Of a DNA stretch of 10,640 nt, positions 1 through 5,343 are shown piece after piece. How positions within the stretch are numbered: position 1 is the stretch's first letter; every line of letters begins with the position of its first letter. The stretch lies in assembly GCA_040392805.1 (NCBI GenBank), contig JBEBVI010000119.1, positions 1 to 10,640 of the forward strand, written 5' to 3'. The translations under genes and the position numbers were made by a program. Source of the DNA: Taibaiella helvus_B (GTDB lineage: Bacteria > Bacteroidota > Bacteroidia > Chitinophagales > Chitinophagaceae). The notes under the pieces were generated by a model. The model was not told where the DNA came from. It made no database searches and was given only the letters and a program-made list of their open reading frames with translations.

Positions 1-55
1 CGACTTTGAAAAAAAATGACACTATTATGACATATTCAGCACATAAAGGGCGGAT

Positions 56-835
56 TTAAAAAACATATTTCCCTTCCTGGTTGTACATTACCGGTAGCAG
101 CCTATGATTTTTTTCAAAATAATCATAACCGGCTTTCAGGTTGATCCAGAAGCGCTGGCGTGTCGTATCGTCCGCATATTCGCGGCCGAGAAAATTCAGA
201 CCGGTTTTATTGAAGCGTACGGGAAATACATGAACGGGAATATTGGTCTGCCCATTAAACCGTGCATTCAGGCAAAGCGTGTAAATTTCCTGGATACCGG
301 CATCCTGCATCGGCAGGCAGCCCACGGTCACACATCCGCCATGTATATAAATATCGCCACCCGGAGTAGCCTTATTACCCAGGATAAGATCCGAATAATT
401 AGGATAGTTCAATAGTAAGGATAAATAAAAATCACTCTTCGGGTTAAAGTCCGATATAAAGTAGAAGCCCTCCGGCACCTGGCGATCGCCTTCCCAACGC
501 TTGGGACCTAAAGAACCGGAAAGCGCGCAGATCTTATAGTTTTTAAACAAAGTGAAGGTATCCGTCCCCGGCTCCTTTACCCATACTTCAAGCTCATTAT
601 GCGCCTTAAAGGCACGGATGTACATTTCTTTAGGCGGGTAAGCCAGGTTTTTCTCCTGAAAATCCTTCCGTAATAGCTGATCATACTGACTGTATGTCTT
701 CGCCACCCTTGGAGCGCTTAACTGGTAGGTTTTAAAGGTATTGATATCCACCTGGGCACGTACAGGTAAATAAGACAATAGAAGGCCGACAACAAATACG
801 CCTGTCAACACAACAACATTTCTACTTCTTTTCAT
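56..835 (-). CDS. Exported L,D-transpeptidase (YkuD domain) family protein
   Basis: The 259-residue protein starts with a signal peptide: a basic MKRSR start, a hydrophobic stretch at about residues 7-22, and a likely cleavage near VRA-QV (27/28). The YkuD signature HGGCVTVGCLPM is at residues 165-176, with the expected catalytic His165 and nucleophile Cys173. Before it lies the usual beta-rich lead-in (PEGFYFISDFNPKS, about 121-134) in which the peptide-binding part folds. Family members form 3-3 cross-links in periplasmic peptidoglycan or attach proteins to it; this one resembles the YafK-like branch, so the exact reaction is uncertain. The ATG at 833-835 is the natural start because it gives the complete signal peptide. 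It is divergent from dapF, which makes a peptidoglycan precursor. Family assignment is strong; substrate is inferred. Confidence 0.88.
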   Translation of the reverse strand: MKRSRNVVVLTGVFVVGLLLSYLPVRAQVDINTFKTYQLSAPRVAKTYSQYDQLLRKDFQEKNLAYPPKEMYIRAFKAHNELEVWVKEPGTDTFTLFKNYKICALSGSLGPKRWEGDRQVPEGFYFISDFNPKSDFYLSLLLNYPNYSDLILGNKATPGGDIYIHGGCVTVGCLPMQDAGIQEIYTLCLNARFNGQTNIPVHVFPVRFNKTGLNFLGREYADDTTRQRFWINLKAGYDYFEKNHRLLPVMYNQEGKYVF

Positions 836-865
836 TATGCAAAAACAACAATATTTTTTATCATG

Positions 866-895
866 TAAAGTTAAGCGGAAAAAAAATCAGGCAAA
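866..895 (-). promoter_or_regulatory. Bacteroidetes-type promoter for the L,D-transpeptidase gene
   Basis: On the minus strand a TTTG box (892-895) is followed after 18 bases by TAACTTTA (866-873), one base away from the TAnnTTTG -7 consensus of Bacteroidetes. Transcription would begin near 859, leaving a leader of about 24 bases before the ATG at 835. No other good candidate is seen upstream of this gene. Confidence 0.45.
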
Positions 896-1001
896 CCCGG
901 GGCTATGGTATTTAACAAGTGGTTGAGATATTATTCAATTATGAATTTTTAATTACAAGTGGTCGATTACTCAAATGACTCAATTATTCCTCATAATAAT
1001 A

Positions 1002-1030
1002 TTGTTCGTTATTCATTATTCCTACATTTG
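1002..1030 (+). promoter_or_regulatory. Bacteroidetes-type promoter of dapF, nearly leaderless
   Basis: TTG (1002-1004), an 18-base spacer and a perfect TAnnTTTG box, TACATTTG (1023-1030), precede the dapF ATG at 1036 by only five bases. By the usual geometry transcription starts at or within a couple of bases of the ATG, so the mRNA would be leaderless or nearly so. The spacer itself consists of heptamer repeat units (TTCGTTA, TTCATTA). Confidence 0.6.
1005..1025 (+). repeat. Heptamer repeat units inside the dapF promoter
   Basis: Three successive 7-base units read TTCGTTA, TTCATTA and TTCCTAC. They fill the spacer between the -33 and -7 boxes and run into the -7 box. The same words recur before other genes in the window (1856-1880, 3983-4060). 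Confidence 0.5.
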
Positions 1031-1035
1031 CAAAA

Positions 1036-1818
1036 ATGAAACTTACATTTTTTAAATATCAGGGCGCCGGCAACGACTTCATTCTGGCTGACAATAGGGA
1101 GGGTAGTATTCAATTGTCTGCGGAGCAAATTGCCTGGTTGTGCAACCGGCACTTCGGTATAGGGGCAGACGGCTTTATGCTTTTACAGAATTGTGCCCAT
1201 GTCGATTTTGAGATGATATACTTCAATGCAGATGGGCGGGAAAGCACTATGTGCGGTAATGGCGGGAGATGTATAGCTGCATTTGCTCATTACCTGGGTG
1301 CTGCCGGAAAAGAAATGCAATTTAAAGCGGTTGATGGTATGCATACAGCCACCATAAAGGAAGACCGATATGTGGAGCTGCATATGCTGGATGTAACACA
1401 CATAGAAAGGGGTAAGGATTTCGCCATACTTGATACCGGCTCGCCGCATTTTGTGCAATGGACAGATAATGTGGAGCAGGTAGATGTTTTTACGGAAGGC
1501 CGTAAGATAAGGAACCGCCAGGCATTTCAGCCTAAGGGTATCAATGTAAATTTCATCAGCCGGCAAAGCAGTGGAATTGCTATCCGCACATACGAAAGAG
1601 GTGTGGAAGAGGAGACACTGGCCTGCGGCACCGGCGTAACAGCAGCGGCCATCGTTTCCACCGGCGAGGCACAGGGCAGCTTCCGGGTACAGGTAAATAC
1701 ACAAGGAGGCACACTGTTTGTCACCTTTGATAAAGCTGGCGCAGACAAGATCACAAATATTATACTAACCGGTAAGGCCGAATTTGTTTTCTCCGGTCAA
1801 ATAGAGATCGTTCACTGA
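1036..1818 (+). CDS. dapF: Diaminopimelate epimerase
   Basis: DapF interconverts LL- and meso-2,6-diaminopimelate without a cofactor, the step before meso-DAP goes to lysine or into peptidoglycan. The 260-residue length is normal. The N-terminal FxKYxGAGNDF signature is at 5-15. The two catalytic cysteines are present: Cys73 in MCGNGGRC (72-79) and Cys197 in ACGTG (196-200). The C-terminal signature RTYERGVEEETLACGTG spans 184-200, and GSPHFV at 135-140 is also typical. The two halves therefore both carry intact active-site loops. The ATG at 1036 gives the conserved N-terminus with no upstream alternative, and lies five bases after a -7 box. The EVE-domain gene follows 66 bases downstream on the same strand and may be co-transcribed. 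Confidence 0.97.
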   Translation: MKLTFFKYQGAGNDFILADNREGSIQLSAEQIAWLCNRHFGIGADGFMLLQNCAHVDFEMIYFNADGRESTMCGNGGRCIAAFAHYLGAAGKEMQFKAVDGMHTATIKEDRYVELHMLDVTHIERGKDFAILDTGSPHFVQWTDNVEQVDVFTEGRKIRNRQAFQPKGINVNFISRQSSGIAIRTYERGVEEETLACGTGVTAAAIVSTGEAQGSFRVQVNTQGGTLFVTFDKAGADKITNIILTGKAEFVFSGQIEIVH

Positions 1819-1855
1819 GCGGAAAATTGAAAGTGAAAAATGATCTCTCACAAAA

Positions 1856-1880
1856 ATTATTCATTATTCATTGTTCATTA
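1856..1880 (+). repeat. Heptamer repeat array before the EVE-domain gene
   Basis: The units ATTATTC, ATTATTC, ATTGTTC and a partial ATTA run in strict 7-base phase and end four bases before the ATG at 1885. Looser units of the opposite polarity (GAAAATT, GAAAGTG, 1822-1835) follow the dapF stop codon, so the gap changes repeat polarity between stop and start. Confidence 0.6.
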
Positions 1881-1884
1881 AAGT

Positions 1885-2304
1885 ATGAAATACTGGCTTG
1901 TAAAATCAGAACCATTTAAATATAGCTGGGACCAGTTTGTAAAAGACGGGAAAACGTTCTGGGATGGTGTGCGCAATTACCAGGCCCGCAACAATTTAAA
2001 AGAAATGAAAAAGGGCGACCGCGTCTTATTTTACCATAGCAATGAGGGGCTTTGTGTAGTAGGTATTGCAGAAGTCATAAAAGAAGCCTACCAGGATCCC
2101 ACCACTGATGACGACAAATGGGTAGCCGTAGATCTGAAGCCCGTGAAAGCGTTCCCCACACCCGTTACTTTGTCCGAGATGAAGCAACAGCCGGGGCTGG
2201 AACAACTTGCCCTAATCCGCCAGGGCAGGCTCTCTGTATCTCCATTAACTGAAAAGGAATATAAGCTGATCGTGAAAATGGGCGGGATAAAAGTGAAGAG
2301 CTAA
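1885..2304 (+). CDS. EVE domain-containing protein
   Basis: The 139-residue protein is a single EVE domain (PUA-like fold), like the bacterial relatives of thymocyte nuclear protein 1. Visible landmarks are the N-terminal MKYWLVKSEP (1-10), the WDGVRNYQARNNL segment (26-38), the KKGDRVLFYHSN strand (42-53), and a C-terminal helix after the LSVSPLTEKEY stretch. Domain members bind modified bases in DNA or RNA in an aromatic cage; the ligand here is unknown. The length fits a whole domain with no fusion partner, and the neighbours (dapF, a convergent gene) are not defence genes, so a housekeeping nucleic-acid role is more likely than a restriction role. It follows dapF on the same strand. Confidence 0.92.
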   Translation: MKYWLVKSEPFKYSWDQFVKDGKTFWDGVRNYQARNNLKEMKKGDRVLFYHSNEGLCVVGIAEVIKEAYQDPTTDDDKWVAVDLKPVKAFPTPVTLSEMKQQPGLEQLALIRQGRLSVSPLTEKEYKLIVKMGGIKVKS

Positions 2305-2320
2305 GCGTGAAGAGTGAAAA
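2293..2320 (+). repeat. Heptamer units across the EVE gene stop codon
   Basis: Units GTGAAGA, GCTAAGC, GTGAAGA and GTGAAAA keep a 7-base phase from the last codons of the EVE gene across its TAA (2302-2304) into the intergenic region. This is the TGAA-type polarity that appears at gene ends in this window. Only three units match closely, so chance is not excluded. Confidence 0.35.
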
Positions 2321-2424
2321 ATTTGGCACTGCTTTCAATTCTCCAACTCATCATCAACAGCTGATTGTTTATTAACGGAAATGCCGTCAGATTGCGTGGA
2401 ATGAGATACATAACAGCAAGAAAA

Positions 2425-2457
2425 AGATTTGACAACTTTCAAAAAGTTATCAAATCT
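2425..2457 (-). terminator. Hairpin with T-run, terminator of the GIY-YIG gene
   Basis: Two 15-base arms (2425-2439 and 2443-2457) with a 3-base loop pair at 14 of 15 positions. The single mismatch becomes a G-U pair only in minus-strand RNA. On that strand the stem is followed by TTTTCTT, as expected for an intrinsic terminator, and it lies about 90 bases after the stop of the minus-strand gene at 2547. No T-run follows on the plus strand. The stem is AT-rich and could also be a dispersed palindromic repeat. Confidence 0.6.
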
Positions 2458-2546
2458 AAACCGAAACAAATAGGTATAATACATGTGCAGCCCAAAATAC
2501 AATTAGAAGTAAAAAGACAACACGTTACTCTTCACTTCTTCAAATC

Positions 2547-2885
2547 TCACATCGCCATTAGTTCGCTATTCAACGACTGCCAGCCGGGATTATGCCGGGC
2601 GATCAATTCCACCTTCTTGCGAAAGGACATTTTTCTTATTTTTGATTCCCTGTTTATAGCGTACTGCGCTTCAGTAAAACGCTCCCAATAGACCAGTTTA
2701 CTACAATCTTTACACTCTTGCCCATATCCTTCCTCCCACTGGATGAGGATAACAGAGAGCGAGCCGGAAAGACCTGATACCAGGAGCGTATGCCCGGGGT
2801 TCGTAGCAATATATACGTAGAAATATTGCTTAAAAAATAAAGTAGCTTTGCGTGCTGACTTTTTTCTTTCTTTCACACCATCCAT
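2547..2885 (-). CDS. Degenerate GIY-YIG nuclease superfamily protein
   Basis: The C-terminal part reads as the small single-domain GIY-YIG family common in Bacteroidetes: YFYVYIATNPGHT at the first strand, then KLVYWERFTEAQYAINRESKIRK, then KKVELIARHNPGWQSLN at the end. The first tyrosine motif (VYI) and the glutamate in NRESKI are kept. The second signature, normally Y-T/I-G-V-T-N-D-L followed by an Arg and a QH, reads LVSGLSGSLSVILIQW, so the catalytic Tyr, Arg and His positions appear lost. I infer an inactive or diverging copy. I prefer the ATG at 2883-2885 (112 residues) because family members begin shortly before the YVYI strand; an in-frame ATG at 2964-2966 would add 27 unfamiliar residues. 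It converges on the EVE gene. Confidence 0.65.
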   Translation of the reverse strand: MDGVKERKKSARKATLFFKQYFYVYIATNPGHTLLVSGLSGSLSVILIQWEEGYGQECKDCSKLVYWERFTEAQYAINRESKIRKMSFRKKVELIARHNPGWQSLNSELMAM

Positions 2886-3018
2886 ATCAATATGCACACC
2901 GCCTTTCTCTTGTGAGGTATAAATTCTTCGTCTAAGAAGCTTTATAACATTCGTTATTGCCAACATTATAAGCGAAGAAGTTAGCTTTAGAATGAGAATT
3001 GAGTATCAAAAATTTTCA

Positions 3019-3074
3019 GAAGCAATCCCTACGTCACTCTTAGGGTATGTGCTGCAATACTAAGGGATTGCTTC
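3019..3074. repeat. Inverted repeat with perfect 12-base arms
   Basis: GAAGCAATCCCT (3019-3030) is the exact reverse complement of AGGGATTGCTTC (3063-3074), separated by 32 bases. Alternative shorter pairings share the same bases: CCCTA (3027-3031) with TAGGG (3041-3045), and CTTAG (3039-3043) with CTAAG. The ATTGCTTC word followed later by CGCAATGAC (3139-3147) recalls a palindromic repeat that I remember as dispersed in many Bacteroidetes genomes. Confidence 0.65.
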
Positions 3075-3076
3075 CG

Positions 3077-3133
3077 ATTTTTCAGCCTTTTCTTTTCCGT
3101 TTCATTTATTAACACCACACCTGGCTGAAAAAT
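3077..3133. repeat. Inverted repeat with perfect 11-base arms
   Basis: ATTTTTCAGCC (3077-3087) and GGCTGAAAAAT (3123-3133) are exact reverse complements around a 35-base pyrimidine-rich loop. It begins two bases after the preceding inverted repeat ends, and it separates the ATTGCTTC word (3067-3074) from the CGCAATGAC word (3139-3147). That arrangement suggests an insertion between the two halves of a simpler dispersed repeat. Confidence 0.6.
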
Positions 3134-3204
3134 GCGTTCGCAATGACAGCAGGGAGTTGTAAAATCTGTCGTTCACTCCAGATAAGCTGATTGACGCAGA
3201 CCTT

Positions 3205-3984
3205 TTATAAGGCAACAGGTTCAAAACCTCGTTTCTTGATTTCCTCTAACAGTAATGGTAGTATACGTGCCGTTATCGCACAACTGTCGTGCAACAGAAT
3301 GATACTGCCCGGCTCGATGTTGTTCCATATCTTTTTCAACAACCGGTCTTCTTCACGGGCCACGGTATCCACTGAGCGAAGATTCCAGCCCACGCTTATG
3401 ACTCCCGACCTGCGGATGGCTTTGGCCAGATTGGGATTGGTAACTCCATAGGGCGGTCGAAACAACTTTACCTCTTCGCCGGTTACTTTACTTATCGCTT
3501 CATTAGCCTGTTGTATTTCCTGCTGCATCCGTGATGCGCTCTGCCAGTCAAAATTGAAGCCGTGGTAAAAGCTGTGGCTTCCTATAGTATGGCCTTCCCG
3601 CTGCATACGCATCACCAAGTGTTCCTTCCCTTCCACATGTTTGCCGATAATAAAGAAAGTAGCCGTAACCCCTTCCGCCTGTAGCACGTCTAATATTTCC
3701 GCCGTATAAGCAGCCGGCCCGTCATCGAAGGTAAGCGCTATAGCCCGGCTACCAGGCTGCGTATGACTATATTTAGGAGAATCAAAAAGCGAATGGACAG
3801 ACCTCAGGTAAAAATTCCACCGGATCAAAGCACTACCCGCAACCAAAAAACTCAAATAAACCAATACAATAACCAACAGCCACCAATAAGAAATCTCAAA
3901 AAAATACACTCCCGCACCACAAAGAAGTAACAAGAGCACAAATAAAAAGGAAGTGTATTGAAATTTCGACAAAGGGGTAGTCAA
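3205..3984 (-). CDS. Membrane-anchored polysaccharide deacetylase (NodB domain)
   Basis: Residues 12-30 and 33-54 form two hydrophobic segments, so the protein is inner-membrane anchored. A NodB/CE4 domain then carries every motif: TFDDGP at 85-90 (catalytic Asp87, metal Asp88), the metal histidines in HSFYH at 137-141, RPPYG at 176-180, the VGW stretch at 198-200, and LHD at 231-233. The family removes N- or O-acetyl groups from peptidoglycan, chitin-like oligomers or surface polysaccharides in a metal-dependent way; the substrate is not readable here. The start is a TTG (3982-3984), directly after an in-frame TAA. No ATG occurs before the NodB motifs, and a second TTG at codon 5 would also keep both membrane segments. 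The leader consists wholly of heptamer repeats. paaC lies 77 bases upstream. Confidence 0.88.
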   Translation of the reverse strand: MTTPLSKFQYTSFLFVLLLLLCGAGVYFFEISYWWLLVIVLVYLSFLVAGSALIRWNFYLRSVHSLFDSPKYSHTQPGSRAIALTFDDGPAAYTAEILDVLQAEGVTATFFIIGKHVEGKEHLVMRMQREGHTIGSHSFYHGFNFDWQSASRMQQEIQQANEAISKVTGEEVKLFRPPYGVTNPNLAKAIRRSGVISVGWNLRSVDTVAREEDRLLKKIWNNIEPGSIILLHDSCAITARILPLLLEEIKKRGFEPVAL

Positions 3985-4060
3985 TTACGAATTATCAATT
4001 ACGAATTACAAATTGACAACTAATTACAAATTACGAATCAACTGTTCATTATTCATTGCG
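3983..4060 (-). repeat. Heptamer repeat array between paaC and the deacetylase gene
   Basis: Reading the plus strand, 7-base units run AATTACG, AATTATC, AATTACG, AATTACA, AATTGAC, a 4-base break, AATTACA, AATTACG, AATCAAC, then TGTTC, ATTATTC, ATTGCG. On the coding (minus) strand this is a TGAATAA-like part right after the paaC stop, switching to TTCGTAA-like units that run into the TTG start of the deacetylase gene. It fills the whole intergenic gap and is the longest such array in the window. Confidence 0.7.
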
Positions 4061-4061
4061 T

Positions 4062-4877
4062 TTACCATTCCAGGCCGGGATAAGCACGCTGCATGAACTG
4101 CATTTCTGCAAGTATGTAGCCGAGATACTCGGAGTGGGTACCTTGTTTGCCGCCGCTGTGCATCCAGGTATCTGCAGGTAATTGTTCTAAGGTTGCTTCT
4201 TCGATGACACCGGAAATATATGAGTTCCAGCTTGCCTGGAGATGATCTATTCCCGGGGCAACGCCTTCTTTGAGCATCGCCTGTTCGGCATCCGACATCA
4301 TAAAAAGTTCGCCGGTATAAGGCCAGGTATCTGTCAAAGCCTGTTGCATTTTCTGCTTGCTGAGCTCCGTTCCATCGCCGAGGCGTATCACCCATTCGCT
4401 GCTCCAGCGGCTGTGGTAAGTCGCTTCTTTCAGCGATTTTTCGGCAATAGCCGCAATAGCCGGATCATTGCTTTGCTTTAACGACTGGTACAGTAATACG
4501 GCGTACTGGTCGTAAAAGAAAGAGCGGGCTATCGTATAAGCCCAGTCACCATTAGGCTGTTCTGTCAGCAATACATTTTTAAAATCCCAGGCATCCCGCA
4601 GGTAAGCCAGGTGGTCTTCCGTCAGTGGCAGGTTATTTTCCAGGAAAAAGGGAGAGGAGAAAACTTCTTTCTTTTCCGGTTCCGGTAAAGTATTATAAAT
4701 TTCGGCGGCATACTGATAAAAAGCTCTGGCCTGGCCCAGATGATCCAGTGCCATATTCGTCAGGGCTATATCCTGTTCCAGAACGGGGCCGTGCCCGCAC
4801 CACTCGCTCAGCCTGTGCCCCAATATCAAGGCATTATCGGCCAGCTGTAACGTATAATTTAGTTTTTGCAACGACAT
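4062..4877 (-). CDS. paaC: Phenylacetyl-CoA epoxidase subunit PaaC
   Basis: This is the structural subunit of the ring 1,2-phenylacetyl-CoA epoxidase, a ferritin-like helical protein that pairs with the diiron catalytic subunit PaaA. Numbering from the ATG at 4875-4877, the protein has 271 residues. ADNALILGHRLSEWCGHGP (13-31), DIALTNMALDHLGQAR (36-51), EATYHSRWSSEWVIRLGDGT (151-170) and the C-terminal TWMHSGGKQGTHSEYLGYILAEMQ (237-260) are all PaaC hallmarks. An upstream TTG at 4899-4901 would add eight residues of no known family type, so the ATG is preferred. paaB lies 106 bases upstream on the same strand; paaD and paaE do not follow, and an unrelated deacetylase gene comes next. Confidence 0.94.
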   Translation of the reverse strand: MSLQKLNYTLQLADNALILGHRLSEWCGHGPVLEQDIALTNMALDHLGQARAFYQYAAEIYNTLPEPEKKEVFSSPFFLENNLPLTEDHLAYLRDAWDFKNVLLTEQPNGDWAYTIARSFFYDQYAVLLYQSLKQSNDPAIAAIAEKSLKEATYHSRWSSEWVIRLGDGTELSKQKMQQALTDTWPYTGELFMMSDAEQAMLKEGVAPGIDHLQASWNSYISGVIEEATLEQLPADTWMHSGGKQGTHSEYLGYILAEMQFMQRAYPGLEW

Positions 4878-4964
4878 GAAATCTGTGTTTATTATCGTCA
4901 ATACTTCCTTTTCAATTTAGTAAGGAAGCTTTTGTTTGTTCTGAAGTTTCGTTCCATACCATAA

Positions 4965-4981
4965 CAGGGCTCTTCTCCCTG
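4965..4981 (-). other. Small hairpin between paaB and paaC
   Basis: CAGGG (4965-4969) pairs with CCCTG (4977-4981) around a 7-base loop, beginning three bases after the paaB stop codon on the coding strand. It has no T-run, so it is not a convincing terminator; it could stabilise or partly separate the paaB and paaC messages. Short enough to be chance. Confidence 0.25.
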
Positions 4982-4983
4982 CT

Positions 4984-5268
4984 TTACATATGCTTCAGCT
5001 CTTCAGGCAGATTATAAAACGTAGGATGGCGATACACTTTATCATTCGCCGGATCGTATAAAGCATCCGCATCATCCGGGTTAGAAGCATGTATATATTT
5101 GCTTTCCACTACCCATATGCTTACGCCCTCCAGTCTGCGGGTATATACATCGCGTGCATTTTCTATAGCCATTTGTGCATCTGCGGCATGCAGGCTTCCC
5201 ACATGCTTATGATCCAAACCCGCTTTACTGCGAATAAACACTTCCCATAAAGGCCATTCTTTGCTCAT
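4984..5268 (-). CDS. paaB: Phenylacetyl-CoA epoxidase subunit PaaB
   Basis: PaaB is the small bridging subunit of the phenylacetyl-CoA epoxidase complex. From the ATG at 5266-5268 the protein is 94 residues, the normal PaaB length. Visible family signatures are WPLWEVFIRSKAGLDHKHVG (5-24), the DAQMAIENARDVYTRR segment (30-45), and VWxVESKYIHASNPDDAD in the form IWVVESKYIHASNPDDAD (51-68). The open frame extends 24 codons further upstream, but that part overlaps the promoter and is not PaaB-like. The gene directly upstream on the strand is a DUF922 protease instead of the usual paaA. A good promoter sits directly before it, so paaB and paaC appear to form their own unit. Confidence 0.95.
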   Translation of the reverse strand: MSKEWPLWEVFIRSKAGLDHKHVGSLHAADAQMAIENARDVYTRRLEGVSIWVVESKYIHASNPDDADALYDPANDKVYRHPTFYNLPEELKHM

Positions 5269-5301
5269 AAAATAAAAATTAATCTTAAAAATAAACCAAG
5301 T

Positions 5302-5335
5302 CAAAGGTAAAAATTTAAATGATGATTTGCTGCAA
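5302..5335 (-). promoter_or_regulatory. Bacteroidetes-type promoter of paaBC
   Basis: On the minus strand TTG (5333-5335), a 23-base spacer and a perfect TAnnTTTG box, TACCTTTG (5302-5309), precede paaB. Transcription would start near 5295, giving an AT-rich leader of about 27 bases before the ATG at 5268. The spacer is at the long end of what is reported for this promoter class. It starts within 10 bases of the end of the preceding gene. Confidence 0.55.
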
Positions 5336-5343
5336 TGCATACA

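Larger units (their letters stand above)
2886..3204. other. Intergenic stretch containing a nested inverted-repeat element
   Basis: Between the GIY-YIG gene and the deacetylase gene I see no coding frame on either strand apart from the possible 27-codon N-terminal extension of the GIY-YIG protein (2886-2966). The centre (3009-3150) is occupied by two adjacent inverted repeats described separately. No clear promoter is visible for the GIY-YIG gene, and no T-run hairpin closes the deacetylase gene. Confidence 0.6.

Noticed and set aside
104..415. Open plus-strand frame of about 100 codons
   Set aside because: Lies wholly antisense to the well-supported L,D-transpeptidase gene and encodes no recognisable protein.
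1183..1704. Minus-strand frame of about 170 codons over dapF
   Set aside because: dapF is certain in this interval with both catalytic cysteines; the antisense product is Cys-rich and unlike any family.
1883..2304. EVE gene as part of a defence island
   Set aside because: Neighbours are biosynthetic and housekeeping genes with no restriction, methylase or toxin partner.
2365..2691. Plus-strand frame of about 108 codons after the EVE gene
   Set aside because: It crosses the hairpin at 2425-2457 and overlaps the GIY-YIG gene antisense; no domain is visible.
4024..4395. Second minus-strand frame within paaC
   Set aside because: It is a shifted frame of paaC with Arg-rich, non-family sequence; PaaC motifs are unbroken in the main frame.
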